64,000 nt of DNA from Enterobacter cloacae (GTDB taxonomy: Bacteria; Pseudomonadota; Gammaproteobacteria; Enterobacterales; Enterobacteriaceae), in assembly GCF_011078175.1 (NCBI RefSeq), contig NZ_JAALCJ010000005.1:248001-312000 (forward strand). Reading direction: 5' to 3'. Positions 1 through 22,313 of this stretch are shown piece after piece; the first letter of the stretch is position 1, and each line of letters begins with the position of its first letter. A program made the translations under genes and the position numbers. Under the pieces are notes generated by a model. The model made no database searches. It was not told the DNA's origin and saw only the letters and a list, made by a program, of their open reading frames with translations.

Positions 1-39
1 TATAAATGTGATGACTATCTTATAGTCATAATATTTATA
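1..39. repeat. Nested AT-rich inverted repeat
   Basis: Bases 11-18 (ATGACTAT) are the exact reverse complement of 22-29, and the outer arms 1-7 (TATAAAT) and 33-39 (ATTTATA) also pair, with 3-nt mismatched stretches between the arms. A second short stem follows at 57-62/70-75 (AACGGT/ACCGTT). No gene starts here. The gene to the left lies outside the window, so this could be its operator or terminator. There is no long T-tract after either stem. Confidence 0.5.
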
Positions 40-120
40 ACGGAGTCTAAAGGAGTAACGGTTTTATATACCGTTTGGTGATTTAGAAGCAGAAAAGGGA
101 ATAAGGGGTGCGGCCTGATG

Positions 121-153
121 CCCTCACCCCGCCCCTCTCCCACGGGGAGAGGG
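121..153 (-). repeat. CCCTC-family palindromic repeat, copy A
   Basis: CCCTCTCCC and GGGAGAGGG arms form a hairpin, with the CCCTCACCCC tail on the left. It lies just past the 3' end of yfeX. It is the same family as the copies at 4645-4722, 31664-31730 and 39467-39500. The orientation is opposite to the copies that end in GGGTGAGG. Confidence 0.7.
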
Positions 154-163
154 AGAAAAACCA

Positions 164-1111
<948 letters not shown>

Positions 1112-1155
1112 CTATTATACCTGGATTTCAGCGAGGCGGCTTGCTCAGGCGCAAA

Positions 1156-1731
1156 TTACTGCTTCCAGATAATTTTGCTCACTTTCCACTTTTTCAGGGT
1201 GTCGTCAGACGGCATTAGCCCTTCCGGACCGTTCCAGGTGCCGCTGAATACATAGCTAATGTGCTGGCTGCCGTCGGCCTTACACTCGACCGCCACGCTG
1301 TCATCCGACGGCACGCTGGCGCAGTGGCCAAACGCTTTCTGATAGAGTTCGCCAAACGGCGTACCTACCTTCACGCCACCTGAGGTCGGGATCTCTTCAT
1401 CCATCACCGCAATGCGGTTGACCGTACCTTTATCGCCGTTGATGACCATCGCCACCTTGTCGTCTTTCAACGCTTCGAAATAGCGCACGATATTGCCGTT
1501 CTCGGTTTTCATGCCGCTGCGCAGGCGATAATCACTGCCGATGGCATCCTGAATGGCATCCTGATCCAGCGCCGTCGAGGCGGTGATTTTGCCCACCCCC
1601 TGCTCGGTCACTTCCATTGAGGAGCCAAACCAGTTCCACGGATAGGCCGCAGACCAGTTGATGGATGAGAGCGTGGAACAGCCGGTTAACGCCAGCGGGA
1701 GAGCGCATAAAAGTAAACGCAGCGATTTCAT
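1156..1731 (-). CDS. yfeY: YfeY, DUF1131 lipoprotein
   Basis: This 191-residue predicted outer-membrane lipoprotein has a signal peptide ending in the lipobox LTGC, with Cys18 as the lipidated residue. The rest is a small soluble DUF1131 domain with two further cysteines (in FGHCASV and AVECKAD) that could form a disulfide. In E. coli this gene belongs to the sigma-E regulon. I see no promoter here that I can assign with confidence. The molecular function is unknown. It matches E. coli YfeY over its whole length. Confidence 0.93.
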   Translation of the reverse strand: MKSLRLLLCALPLALTGCSTLSSINWSAAYPWNWFGSSMEVTEQGVGKITASTALDQDAIQDAIGSDYRLRSGMKTENGNIVRYFEALKDDKVAMVINGDKGTVNRIAVMDEEIPTSGGVKVGTPFGELYQKAFGHCASVPSDDSVAVECKADGSQHISYVFSGTWNGPEGLMPSDDTLKKWKVSKIIWKQ

Positions 1732-1794
1732 TGAGACGTCCTTACGTAGTAAATCAACGCTTGTTGGAGTGTGGTATCGGCAAAAAGTGCCGTT

Positions 1795-2244
1795 TTAATC
1801 TGACTCTTGCGTAAAACAGGCGCGTAAACGGGGATTCGTGACCAGCCACAGCAGCGCGACAATATCCGCCACCACCAGCGCAATCCCGATACCGGAAAGC
1901 GGCTCGCCGTACAGCCAGAGCACGGGTTGCCAGACCAGGATCACAACCTGCGCCAGGATCAACATCCAGCGAAGCGCGCGCCAGAAACGCCGGAGAGCCT
2001 GACGCCGACCGCTGCACAGAAATGCCAGCACCGCCGGCACACCGGGCAGCAACCCCAGCCAGAACGCATCGTGGTCGGGATAAAAGAGATTCAGTAACGT
2101 TTCGCCCTGCCCGCGCGACGCGCCAGCCATCACGAACAGCACCCAGGTGCGGGCCTGCAACAACAGAACGCACCAGAATAAAAAAGGCAGACGCAGACGA
2201 CCGTGAACATCGTAGTCGCCAGGGTGGAATTCAGTACTCTTCAT
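1795..2244 (-). CDS. yfeZ: YfeZ, DUF2919 inner-membrane protein
   Basis: This small integral membrane protein of 149 residues has about four hydrophobic segments (around residues 20-40, 62-78, 92-112 and 118-136) separated by arginine-rich loops. It corresponds to E. coli YfeZ, of unknown function. Its start overlaps the 3' end of ypeA by 14 nt on the same strand, which suggests translational coupling of ypeA and yfeZ. Confidence 0.9.
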   Translation of the reverse strand: MKSTEFHPGDYDVHGRLRLPFLFWCVLLLQARTWVLFVMAGASRGQGETLLNLFYPDHDAFWLGLLPGVPAVLAFLCSGRRQALRRFWRALRWMLILAQVVILVWQPVLWLYGEPLSGIGIALVVADIVALLWLVTNPRLRACFTQESD

Positions 2245-2656
2245 CTTCGATCAGGCGCTTACCCAGCGTCAGGACATCCGCATGCTCGTAGCCCAGACGT
2301 TCATACATGCCCAGCACCACGTCGTTATCTTCCCGGACCATAATCTGGATTTTCGGGCAGCCACGGGCGATCAGTTTCTTTTCCAGACGGTTAAGCAGCG
2401 CGTTAGCGATGCCACGCGCGCGGTATTCCGGGTGCACGCCCAGATAGTAAGCCGATCCGCGGTGGCCGTCGTACCCGCCCATCACCGTCCCGACCACTTC
2501 GCCGTTGACCTCTGCGACCAGAAACAGACTGACGTCGTGATTCACCTTTCGCTCAATATCCATTTCCGGATCGTTCCACGGACGCAGCAGATCGCAGCGC
2601 TCCCAAAGGGTGATCACCTCTTCGAAATCTTCCTGGCGAAAAACGCGTATCTCCAT
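2231..2656 (-). CDS. ypeA: YpeA, GNAT N-acetyltransferase
   Basis: This 141-residue protein is a single GNAT acetyltransferase domain. The acetyl-CoA pyrophosphate loop is visible as [14 protein letters not shown] (Q/R-x-x-G-x-A/G form), and the C-terminal [12 protein letters not shown] strand-helix is typical of the fold. The substrate is unknown. I chose the ATG at 2656 because [14 protein letters not shown] is the E. coli start. A longer reading to 2719 adds 21 residues with no homology. It is first in a ypeA-yfeZ unit and is divergent from amiA. Confidence 0.94.
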   Translation of the reverse strand: MEIRVFRQEDFEEVITLWERCDLLRPWNDPEMDIERKVNHDVSLFLVAEVNGEVVGTVMGGYDGHRGSAYYLGVHPEYRARGIANALLNRLEKKLIARGCPKIQIMVREDNDVVLGMYERLGYEHADVLTLGKRLIEDEEY

Positions 2657-2869
2657 GGTATTAACCGCCTTTTCGGGTTTAAAAACAGTGATTATGGCGT
2701 GAACAGGGCATTTAGCCAATAACCGGGGAAAAACTCGCCAAAATTTGGCATAATGTCACTTTGTCACGTATTGAAATGAAAAGTAAAACAATTCTCAATA
2801 AGGAATGTCGTCACGCAAACCGCGATACGATATAACACCAGGACCCCATTTTTTTACAATTCAGGCCGC

Positions 2870-4644
<1,775 letters not shown>

Positions 4645-4722
4645 CCCCCTCACCCCTGCCCTCTCCCAAAGGGAGAGGGAGTATAAATTCCCTCTCCCTT
4701 TGGGAGAGGGTTAGGGTGAGGG
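4645..4722. repeat. CCCTC-family palindromic repeat pair, copy B
   Basis: Two inverted copies of the CCCTCTCCC-AAA/TTT-GGGAGAGGG element face each other between the convergent hemF and maeB genes. They form a long composite hairpin and probably stop transcription from both sides. The right copy carries the GGGTTAGGGTGAGGG tail seen in copies C and D, and the left copy carries the complementary tail. Confidence 0.8.
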
Positions 4723-4728
4723 TAAAAA

Positions 4729-7008
4729 TTACAGCGGCTGCGTCTGCGCCTCAACCACCGCCAGCGCCACCATGTTGACGATACGACGCACGGAGGCAAT
4801 CGGCGTTAACACATGTACCGGTTTTGACACCCCCATCAGCACCGGCCCTACGGTCACCCCTTCAGAACTCGACACGCGCAGCAGGTTATAGCTGATACGC
4901 GCCGCTTCCACGTTTGGCATAATCAGGACGTTCGCCGAGCCTTTCAGCGGGCTGTCCGGCATACGTTCATTACGAATGCTTTCCACCAGCGCGGCGTCGC
5001 CGTGCATCTCACCGTCGATCATCAGCTCTGGCGCACGCTCGCGCACCAGCTCCAGCGTCTGGCGCATTTTGCATGCCGCCGCGGATTTGGATGACCCGAA
5101 GTTGGAGTGCGACAGCAGCGCCACTTTCGGCTCGATACCAAAGCGGCGCACGGTTTCCGCCGCCATCACGGTGATTTCCGCCAGTTCGTCCGGGGAGGGA
5201 TCGTCGTTGACGTAGGTATCAGCGATAAAGGTGTTACCGCTTGGCAGCAGCAGCGCGTTCATTGCGCCGGCAGTATGGACGCCCTCGCGATAGCCGAAGA
5301 TCTCCTGCACCACGCTGAAATGCTCATGGTACTCGCCGATGGTGCCGCAGATAAGCGCATCCGCCTCACCTCGGTGAACCATGATCGCGCCAATCACCGT
5401 GGTATTGCTGATCACCGCCCTCTGCGCCTGCTCCTGGGTGATCCCACGACGCTTCATGATCGAATAGTATTCGTTCCAGTACTCTTTGAAGCGCGGATCG
5501 GATTCGTTGTTAACGATCTCAAAGTCCACGCCCGGCTTAATTTGCAGACCCAGCTTCTGAATACGCATCTCGATGACGCTCGGACGACCAATCAGGATCG
5601 GTTTCGCCAGCCCTAAGGTGATCAGCTCCTGCGTGGCATGCAGGACGCGCGCCTCTTCCCCTTCCGCCAGCACCACGCGCTTCGCGTCAGCGCGCGCCTG
5701 GGAGAAGATAGGCTTCATAAACAGGTTGGTTTTGTAGACAAACTCGGTGAGTTTATCGACATAGGCATCGAAATCTTTAATCGGCCGCGTCGCCACGCCG
5801 GAGTCCATCGCCGCTTTGGCCACAGCGGGCGCGATCTTCACGATCAGACGCGGGTCAAACGGTTTAGGGATGATGTAGTCCGGGCCGAAGCTCAGATCCT
5901 GATCGCCGTAGGCAGAGGCCACCACTTCGCTCTGCTCGGCGTGCGCCAGCTCTGCAATAGCATGAACGGCGGCGAGCTTCATCTCTTCGTTGATTGCCGT
6001 GGCGCCGACGTCCAGCGCACCGCGGAAGATGAACGGGAAGCAGAGCACGTTGTTCACCTGGTTAGGGTAGTCGGAGCGCCCCGTGCAGATGATTGCATCC
6101 TCACGCACCGCTTTCGCCAGCGGCGGCAGAATTTCCGGTTCCGGGTTCGCCAGTGCCAGAATCATTGGCGCGCGCGCCATCTTCTGGACCATTTCCTGGG
6201 TCAGCACTTTCGGGCCTGAGCAGCCGAGGAAAATGTCAGCACCGTCAATGACCTCTTCAAGCGTGCGTTTACCGTCGTCTTCCACCGCGTACGCCGCTTT
6301 GGTTTCCGCCATATTTGGCTCACGATCTTTATAGATCACACCCTTGGAATCGCAGACCACAATGTTGTGTTTCTGCATCCCCAGCGCCACCAGCAGGTTC
6401 ATACAGGCGATCGCCGCCGCCCCTGCGCCGGACACCACCATGCGCACGTCGGAGAGGTTTTTCTCCACCACACGCAGGCCGTTGAGAATGGCAGCGGTAC
6501 TGATAATCGCCGTGCCGTGCTGGTCGTCATGGAACACGGGAATGTTCATACGCTCGCGCAGCTTCTGCTCGATATAGAAACATTCCGGCGCTTTGATGTC
6601 TTCCAGGTTGATGCCGCCGAAGGTCGGCTCCAGCGCCGCCACCACGTTAATGAATTTATCCGGATCCAGTTCGTCCACTTCGATATCAAATACGTCGATA
6701 CCGGCAAATTTCTTAAACAGAACGCCCTTCCCTTCCATTACCGGCTTACCGGCCAGCGCGCCAATGTTCCCTAACCCCAGCACCGCCGTACCGTTAGAAA
6801 TCACGGCCACCAGGTTGCCACGGGCGGTATATTTGTACGCTGCCAGCGGATCTTTTTCGATTTCAAGGCACGGAGCGGCTACGCCCGGCGAGTAGGCCAG
6901 CGCCAGATCGCGCTGGGTCGCCAGCGGTTTAGTCGGGGATACCTGGATTTTACCCGGAACAGGAAACTCGTGAAAATCGAGAGCGCTTTGTTTTAACTGA
7001 TCATCCAT
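4729..7008 (-). CDS. maeB: MaeB, NADP-dependent malic enzyme with PTA-like C-terminal domain
   Basis: MaeB decarboxylates malate to pyruvate, giving NADPH in the cytosol. The 759-residue protein has two parts. Residues 1 to about 430 are the malic enzyme with its Rossmann NAD(P) domain ([28 protein letters not shown] and the LANPEPEI block). The C-terminal third resembles phosphotransacetylase ([35 protein letters not shown]) and in E. coli serves in acetyl-CoA regulation, not catalysis. The length equals the E. coli protein. It is transcribed away from talA, and the 286-nt gap to talA holds both promoters. Confidence 0.97.
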   Translation of the reverse strand: MDDQLKQSALDFHEFPVPGKIQVSPTKPLATQRDLALAYSPGVAAPCLEIEKDPLAAYKYTARGNLVAVISNGTAVLGLGNIGALAGKPVMEGKGVLFKKFAGIDVFDIEVDELDPDKFINVVAALEPTFGGINLEDIKAPECFYIEQKLRERMNIPVFHDDQHGTAIISTAAILNGLRVVEKNLSDVRMVVSGAGAAAIACMNLLVALGMQKHNIVVCDSKGVIYKDREPNMAETKAAYAVEDDGKRTLEEVIDGADIFLGCSGPKVLTQEMVQKMARAPMILALANPEPEILPPLAKAVREDAIICTGRSDYPNQVNNVLCFPFIFRGALDVGATAINEEMKLAAVHAIAELAHAEQSEVVASAYGDQDLSFGPDYIIPKPFDPRLIVKIAPAVAKAAMDSGVATRPIKDFDAYVDKLTEFVYKTNLFMKPIFSQARADAKRVVLAEGEEARVLHATQELITLGLAKPILIGRPSVIEMRIQKLGLQIKPGVDFEIVNNESDPRFKEYWNEYYSIMKRRGITQEQAQRAVISNTTVIGAIMVHRGEADALICGTIGEYHEHFSVVQEIFGYREGVHTAGAMNALLLPSGNTFIADTYVNDDPSPDELAEITVMAAETVRRFGIEPKVALLSHSNFGSSKSAAACKMRQTLELVRERAPELMIDGEMHGDAALVESIRNERMPDSPLKGSANVLIMPNVEAARISYNLLRVSSSEGVTVGPVLMGVSKPVHVLTPIASVRRIVNMVALAVVEAQTQPL

Positions 7009-7294
7009 CTTGTTATTCCTTTCACGTTTCGGTCAAAAAGGGTGATGTTGACGGTCCTATGCACACCCTGGTGTGCCGCATAGTATCGCCGCAGGCAGGC
7101 TCTTAAACTTTGAAGGCTGCCAAACTCTCACCATTGCAGCATAAAAATTGTTATCAATTTATAACAACCATGTTACCCGTCTCAGGGAGCAATGCCTCCC
7201 CCGTCTGCTATGCTTTTTTGTTAAGTCCATCATGATTTTCTCAGAAGTGTGACCTAACGCACTCGACTAACTCTTTTATTTCCAAGGAGTAATT

Positions 7295-8245
7295 ATGAAC
7301 CAGCTAGACGGCATCAAACAATTTACCACCGTGGTTGCAGACAGCGGCGACATTGAGTCAATTCGTCACTACCAGCCGGAAGACGCGACCACCAACCCCT
7401 CGCTGCTGCTCAAGGCAGCCGGTCTTGCGCACTTTAGTCATCTCATTGATGACGCCCTTGCCTACGGCAAACAGCGCGGGAAAACGCAGGAGCAGCAGGT
7501 CGCCGAAGCCAGCGACAAGCTGGCGGTCAATATCGGTGCGGAAATTCTTAAAAGCATACCGGGACGCGTCTCCACCGAAGTGGATGCCCGTCTCTCATTC
7601 GACCAGGAAAAGAGCATTAACAAGGCTCGCCGCCTGGTGGAACTCTACCAGGAGCAGGGGATCGATAAATCACGCATCCTGATCAAGCTCGCGTCCACAT
7701 GGGAAGGCATCCGCGCGGCGGAAGTGCTGGAGAAAGAGGGGATCCACTGCAACCTGACGCTGCTGTTCTCCTTCGCTCAGGCGCGCGCCTGCGCCGAAGC
7801 GGGCGTATTCCTGATTTCACCCTTTGTCGGGCGTATCTACGACTGGTATCAGGCAAAACAGCCGATGGATCCGTATGTGGTGGACGAAGATCCCGGCGTG
7901 AAATCGGTGCGTAATATCTACGATTATTACAAGCAGCACCGCTACCAGACCATCGTGATGGGGGCCAGCTTCCGCCGCACCGAGCAGATCCTGGCGCTCG
8001 CGGGCTGCGACCGTCTGACCATTTCCCCCGACCTGCTGAAAAAGCTTCAGGAGAGTGAAGAGACGGTGATCCGCAAGCTGGTGCCGACCTCTACCGTTCT
8101 GCCAAAACCAAAACCCATGACCGAAGCGGAATTCCGCTGGGAGCACAATCAGGATCCAATGGCCGTAGAAAAACTGGCGGACGGCATCCGCCAGTTCGCC
8201 GTCGACCAGCGCAAACTCGAAGATCTTCTCGCCGCCAAACTTTAA
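7295..8245 (+). CDS. talA: TalA, transaldolase A
   Basis: Transaldolase of the non-oxidative pentose-phosphate pathway; it moves a dihydroxyacetone unit from sedoheptulose-7-phosphate to glyceraldehyde-3-phosphate. The protein has 316 residues. The Schiff-base lysine is Lys131 in [12 protein letters not shown], and the N-terminal DATTNPSLL signature is present. AAGGAG precedes the ATG. It lies 19 nt before tktB on the same strand, as in E. coli, where the pair is induced in stationary phase through RpoS. The neighbour and sequence both favour TalA over TalB. Confidence 0.97.
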   Translation: MNQLDGIKQFTTVVADSGDIESIRHYQPEDATTNPSLLLKAAGLAHFSHLIDDALAYGKQRGKTQEQQVAEASDKLAVNIGAEILKSIPGRVSTEVDARLSFDQEKSINKARRLVELYQEQGIDKSRILIKLASTWEGIRAAEVLEKEGIHCNLTLLFSFAQARACAEAGVFLISPFVGRIYDWYQAKQPMDPYVVDEDPGVKSVRNIYDYYKQHRYQTIVMGASFRRTEQILALAGCDRLTISPDLLKKLQESEETVIRKLVPTSTVLPKPKPMTEAEFRWEHNQDPMAVEKLADGIRQFAVDQRKLEDLLAAKL

Positions 8246-8264
8246 CCTTGCCACGGAGTGAACT

Positions 8265-10253
8265 ATGTCCCGTAAAGAGCTCGCTAACGCCATTCGCGCC
8301 CTCAGCATGGATGCCGTACAAAAAGCCAATTCAGGCCACCCTGGCGCCCCCATGGGTATGGCTGATATTGCCGAAGTGCTGTGGAACGACTTCCTGAAGC
8401 ACAACCCGACCGATCCGACCTGGTACGACCGCGACCGTTTTATTCTTTCCAACGGGCACGCCTCGATGCTGCTCTACAGCCTGCTGCACCTCTCTGGCTA
8501 CGATCTGCCGCTTGAGGAGTTAAAAAACTTCCGCCAGCTGCACTCCAAAACGCCGGGCCACCCGGAGATCGGCTATACGCCGGGCGTTGAAACCACCACC
8601 GGCCCACTGGGCCAGGGGCTGGCGAATGCCGTCGGCCTGGCCATTGCCGAGCGTACGCTGGGCGCGCAGTTCAACCAACCCGACCACGAGATTGTCGATC
8701 ACTACACCTATGTCTTTATGGGTGACGGCTGCCTGATGGAGGGGATCTCCCACGAGGTCTGTTCTCTGGCGGGCACCCTGGGGCTGGGCAAGCTGATTGG
8801 CTTCTACGATCACAACGGCATCTCCATTGACGGGGAAACCGAGGGCTGGTTTACCGACGACACGGCGAAACGCTTTGAAGCCTATCACTGGCACGTGGTA
8901 CACGAGATTGACGGTCACGATCCTGAGGCGGTGAAAAAAGCAATTGAGGAAGCGCAGAGCGTGAAGGACAAACCGTCCTTAATCATCTGCCGCACCACCA
9001 TCGGCTTCGGCTCGCCGAACAAAGCGGGCAAAGAAGAGGCGCACGGCGCGGCGCTGGGTGAAGAGGAAGTGGCGCTGACCCGCCAGAAACTGGGCTGGAA
9101 ACACCCGGCCTTTGAGATCCCAAAAGAGATCTACAGGGCCTGGGATGCTCGCGAAGCCGGTGAAAAAGCGCAGCAGGCCTGGAACGAGAAGTTTGCCGCC
9201 TACAAAAAAGCGTACCCGGAGCTGGCGGCCGAGTTTACCCGCCGCATGAGCGGCGGCCTGCCGGAAGACTGGGAAGAGAAAACCCAGGCGCTGATTGAAA
9301 ACCTGCAATCCAACCCGGCGAAAATTGCCACCCGTAAGGCGTCACAAAACACCCTGAACGCGATCGGCCCTGTCCTGCCCGAACTGCTGGGCGGCTCGGC
9401 GGATCTGGCGCCAAGTAACCTCACCATCTGGTCCGGCTCTAAATCCCTGAAGGAGGACATCGCGGGGAACTACATCCACTACGGCGTGCGCGAGTTCGGG
9501 ATGACCGCCATTGCTAACGGCATTGCCCATCACGGTGGCTTCGTGCCGTACACCGCCACCTTCCTGATGTTTGTCGAATATGCCCGTAACGCGGCGCGTA
9601 TGGCAGCCCTGATGAAGGCACGGCAAATCATGGTATATACCCACGACTCTATCGGGCTGGGTGAAGATGGGCCGACGCACCAGGCGGTAGAGCAGCTGGC
9701 GAGCCTGCGCTTAACGCCAAACTTCAGCACCTGGCGTCCGTGCGATCAGGTTGAAGCGGCAGTGGGCTGGAAGCTGGCCGTAGAGCGTCATAACGGCCCC
9801 ACGGCGCTGATCCTGTCGCGCCAGAACCTGGCGCAGATCGAACGCACGCCGGAGCAGGTGAAAAATATTGCCCGCGGCGGATACATTCTGAAAGACAGCG
9901 GCGGCAAGCCGGACGTGATCCTGATTGCCACCGGTTCCGAGGTGGAAATCACGGTAAAAGCGGCGGAGAAACTGACCGCCGAGGGTCATGCGGTGCGCGT
10001 GGTTTCTCTGCCTTCAACGGATATCTTTGATGCCCAGGATGAGGCATACCGCGAATCGGTGCTGCCTTCAAACGTCGCGGCGCGCGTGGCGGTTGAAGCT
10101 GGCATTGCCGACTACTGGTACAAATATGTGGGTCTGAAAGGGGCAATTGTCGGGATGCATGGTTACGGTGAATCCGCCCCGGCTGACAAGCTGTTCCCAT
10201 ATTTCGGCTTTACCGTTGAGAACGTAGTGGAGAAGGCGCTTAGCGTGCTGTAG
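8265..10253 (+). CDS. tktB: TktB, transketolase 2
   Basis: Thiamine-diphosphate-dependent transketolase moving two-carbon ketol groups between sugar phosphates. It has 662 residues, a few shorter than E. coli TktB. The ThDP-binding motif is seen as GDGCLMEG with DHNGISIDG about 30 residues on. Substrate-binding signatures include [26 protein letters not shown] and the C-terminal [15 protein letters not shown]. It is the second gene of the talA-tktB unit. A REP pair follows and separates it from the convergent ygjH. Confidence 0.97.
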   Translation: MSRKELANAIRALSMDAVQKANSGHPGAPMGMADIAEVLWNDFLKHNPTDPTWYDRDRFILSNGHASMLLYSLLHLSGYDLPLEELKNFRQLHSKTPGHPEIGYTPGVETTTGPLGQGLANAVGLAIAERTLGAQFNQPDHEIVDHYTYVFMGDGCLMEGISHEVCSLAGTLGLGKLIGFYDHNGISIDGETEGWFTDDTAKRFEAYHWHVVHEIDGHDPEAVKKAIEEAQSVKDKPSLIICRTTIGFGSPNKAGKEEAHGAALGEEEVALTRQKLGWKHPAFEIPKEIYRAWDAREAGEKAQQAWNEKFAAYKKAYPELAAEFTRRMSGGLPEDWEEKTQALIENLQSNPAKIATRKASQNTLNAIGPVLPELLGGSADLAPSNLTIWSGSKSLKEDIAGNYIHYGVREFGMTAIANGIAHHGGFVPYTATFLMFVEYARNAARMAALMKARQIMVYTHDSIGLGEDGPTHQAVEQLASLRLTPNFSTWRPCDQVEAAVGWKLAVERHNGPTALILSRQNLAQIERTPEQVKNIARGGYILKDSGGKPDVILIATGSEVEITVKAAEKLTAEGHAVRVVSLPSTDIFDAQDEAYRESVLPSNVAARVAVEAGIADYWYKYVGLKGAIVGMHGYGESAPADKLFPYFGFTVENVVEKALSVL

Positions 10254-10260
10254 TGCTTTT

Positions 10261-10336
10261 GCCGGGAGGCGCTGTCGCTTACCCGGCCTGCGGTTCGAGG
10301 CTTTGTAGGCCGGGTAAGGCGTAGCCGCCACCCGGC
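10261..10336. repeat. REP pair (BIME) at the left edge of the ebg/ygj block
   Basis: Two inverted REP units (GCCGGG...CCCGGC type) lie between the convergent tktB and ygjH. The 31 nt at 10286-10316 recur in direct orientation at 20462-20492 with 29/31 identity, at the far side of the ebg/ygj block. It may also act as a transcription barrier. Confidence 0.85.
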
Positions 10337-10340
10337 TTTT

Positions 10341-10750
<410 letters not shown>

Positions 10751-10785
10751 AATTAATGCATGTCCGAACGCATCCTTTACAATAA

Positions 10786-11796
<1,011 letters not shown>

Positions 11797-11817
11797 ATTC
11801 CACCTGTTAACTCTCCC

Positions 11818-11839
11818 GCCGGGCACGCCCGGCTTTTTT
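11818..11839 (+). terminator. Rho-independent terminator after ebgR
   Basis: The GCCGGGC/GCCCGGC arms lie at 11818-11824 and 11827-11833 (two outer-loop bases; the loop may open to four) and are followed directly by six T residues. Confidence 0.85.
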
Positions 11840-11858
11840 AATTTCGTGATCGAGTTAA

Positions 11859-15472
<3,614 letters not shown>

Positions 15473-15479
15473 AAAAACG

Positions 15480-15502
15480 AGCGGTGCCAATGAAGCACCG
15501 CT
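15480..15502 (+). other. Intercistronic hairpin between ebgC and ygjI
   Basis: Eight-base arms AGCGGTGC and GCACCGCT enclose a 7-nt loop. No T-tract follows (AGCCTCTTA), so I read it as an mRNA-stabilising or partial-attenuation hairpin, not a strong terminator. ygjI begins 24 nt further on with AACCCGGAGAAACGTT-type spacing, leaving read-through plausible. Confidence 0.5.
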
Positions 15503-15504
15503 AG

Positions 15505-16962
<1,458 letters not shown>

Positions 16963-16967
16963 AATAA

Positions 16968-20426
<3,459 letters not shown>

Positions 20427-20435
20427 TGCCCTCAT

Positions 20436-20498
20436 GGCCGGTGGCGGCTACGCCTTACCGCGCCTGCGGTTCGTGGTTTTGTAGGCCGGGTACCCGGC
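20436..20498. repeat. REP pair (BIME) at the right edge of the ebg/ygj block
   Basis: Two REP-type units lie between the convergent ygjK and ypfG. Bases 20462-20492 repeat 10286-10316 in the same orientation (29/31 identical), so the ebg/ygj block is flanked by direct repeats. The second unit is cut short, going from the GTAGGCCGGGTA segment straight to CCCGGC. Confidence 0.8.
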
Positions 20499-20502
20499 AA
20501 AA

Positions 20503-21546
20503 CTAGCGTGTGATCCACAGCGTGGGCCAGGCATCTGGCCCATTCCAGTTATCACAGCTTGGCTCTTCCGCGTAGCGCACCAGGCGGAAGCGCTGGCCGT
20601 TAAAACGCCACCGGGTCTGGATCCCACAGTCGCCAATCCCGCGTCCCAATGCCAGCGTGGTCAGCTCGCGCGTTTTTTCATCGAAGCTGGCATTCATCAG
20701 CTCCATGTCGCTACTCTGGCTGGAAGGGGTAAACGGCAGACGCAATCTCACGCTCCTGGCCGCAAACGGTTTTTTACGCGACACCAGCCACGCCAGATCG
20801 ACGGTGTTGTATGCCCCCGCTTCACAGCTGATGATCATCAGCGCTTTGTCATCGGTCAAGGCGGTTACGCGCACCTCGCGCCGGTTCGGATCGAGAGAGC
20901 ACTGGCTGTGGTTCATGCGCCAGGTACCGTAATCCAGAAGATCGTTGAGTTCGTTATGCGTCAGTGGCGTTGGCGTCGGGTTCACCACGGCCACCTTTTT
21001 CAAAGCCGGCGCAGGTGGCACGCTCAGCGGTGGACTATCCCCTTTTTTAATCCATGCCGTTTCACTTCCGACGCGTTTTTGCTGGGCGTCGATAAACAGC
21101 AGCGCGGCTTTTAGACCGGCCAGGGAGATCGTCTGCCTTCCCCCGCGCAGGGTCATCGCCTGCCCTTCCTGAATGGTTTTCAGAAACGTGGTAATGGTGC
21201 CCGTATCGTCTGTTTTAAGATGCCAGGGGGTTAACTGCCAGTGTTGCGAGGTGAGTTTAAGCGGCACATTGTCGAGCAGCAGGCGCGGGGCGATATCAGG
21301 CTCTTTGACCGGAGGCGCCGAAAGACCGCCGAGATCGATACGCAGGCTGGCGTCCGTTTTTGCCCCCGCACTGCGGCTCAGCGTCATGACCAGCCCGCGA
21401 TGCTCGCCGGTGTTGCGCGCTACGCAGAAGTTCTGGTTATTGCAGGTCACCTGCCAGTCTGAAAAAGACTGCTGCGCAGGCGCAGCCCACACCCGAGGCG
21501 CGGGAAGCACGCAGATGAAGAAGAGAAGAAAAACGCAGTAGCGCAT
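20503..21546 (-). CDS. ypfG: YpfG, DUF1176 exported protein
   Basis: This 347-residue protein has a signal peptide (RYCVFLLFFICVLPAPRVWA) and then a DUF1176 domain with paired cysteines (VTCNNQNFCVAR, SQCSLD, ISCEAG, GDCGIQ and SCDNW) expected to form disulfides in the periplasm. The function is unknown. I prefer the ATG at 21546, which matches the E. coli start MRY. A GTG three codons upstream (21555) is an alternative. In K-12 ypfG follows tktB directly. Confidence 0.9.
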   Translation of the reverse strand: MRYCVFLLFFICVLPAPRVWAAPAQQSFSDWQVTCNNQNFCVARNTGEHRGLVMTLSRSAGAKTDASLRIDLGGLSAPPVKEPDIAPRLLLDNVPLKLTSQHWQLTPWHLKTDDTGTITTFLKTIQEGQAMTLRGGRQTISLAGLKAALLFIDAQQKRVGSETAWIKKGDSPPLSVPPAPALKKVAVVNPTPTPLTHNELNDLLDYGTWRMNHSQCSLDPNRREVRVTALTDDKALMIISCEAGAYNTVDLAWLVSRKKPFAARSVRLRLPFTPSSQSSDMELMNASFDEKTRELTTLALGRGIGDCGIQTRWRFNGQRFRLVRYAEEPSCDNWNGPDAWPTLWITR

Positions 21547-21652
21547 GAACGGCACAGCCCCGGAAACGAATAGGTCAATCTGGGGCGTATCTTCGTGCCC
21601 TGGGCGGGCTGGCTCAATCGGATTTATCGGATAGATTTATCTGAAATGCAAC

Positions 21653-22246
21653 TTATTGCGCTTCCGCCGCAGCATTCATCAGCCCGCTGGTTTGCAGATA
21701 CTGCAACAGGATCACCGCTTTACCGTCGCGGATCTCGCCGCTTTTCACCATGTTGACAGCCTGAGCGAAAGGCATTTCCAGCACTTCAATGTCTTCATCG
21801 TCCACGCCGCCGCCCCGGTGAGTGCGCTGGGCATCGGTATATTCCGCAACGAAGAAGTGAACCAGCTCGGTGACCCCGCCAGGGGACATAAACAGCTCAA
21901 AGACTTTCTGCACCGCCCCCACTTCAAAGCCCGTCTCCTCAATGGCCTCTTTGCGGATACACACTTCCGGCTCATCGTCATCAAGCAGACCTGCACAGGA
22001 TTCAATCAGACGTCCATCCGCGTTGCCATTGACCCATGTCGCGATGCGAAACTGGCGAATCAGCACCACGCTTTGCTTTTCTCGGTTATACAGCAGAATC
22101 GTCGCACCATTGCCCCGGTCGTAGACTTCACGTTTATGGCGAATGATATCCCCGTTCTTACGGGTGAGATCGTAAGTGATGTTACGCAGGACAAAGTAAT
22201 TTTCAGAAAGGATTTTGTCTTTAATAACGGTAATGTTCAGGGACAT
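21653..22246 (-). CDS. nudK: NudK, GDP-mannose pyrophosphatase
   Basis: This Nudix hydrolase splits GDP-mannose into mannose-1-phosphate and GMP in the cytosol. The Nudix box runs from GLLDDDEPEVC through RKEAIEETGFEVG, with all the usual Gly/Arg/Glu positions. The 197-residue protein is a few residues longer than E. coli NudK at the C-terminus (NAAAEAQ). GGAGC precedes the ATG. Confidence 0.95.
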   Translation of the reverse strand: MSLNITVIKDKILSENYFVLRNITYDLTRKNGDIIRHKREVYDRGNGATILLYNREKQSVVLIRQFRIATWVNGNADGRLIESCAGLLDDDEPEVCIRKEAIEETGFEVGAVQKVFELFMSPGGVTELVHFFVAEYTDAQRTHRGGGVDDEDIEVLEMPFAQAVNMVKSGEIRDGKAVILLQYLQTSGLMNAAAEAQ

Positions 22247-22313
22247 ACGGGCTCCACGGCAAAATGAGTCTGTTTATACTACGCCGTGATGCCCGCTTTG
22301 TCGCCCGTATGCA

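Noticed and set aside
2737-2749. GCCAAA-A-TTTGGC palindrome between ypeA and amiA
   Set aside because: The arms are perfect but short, with no known regulator to match and no second copy; it could be chance in an AT-rich promoter region.
2774-2795. CpxR box upstream of amiA
   Set aside because: Only one GTAAA is clear; the second repeat at the proper 10-bp step is missing.
7021-7036. CreB box for maeB/talA
   Set aside because: TTCAC is followed after six bases by GTCAA instead of TTCAC; the match is too weak.
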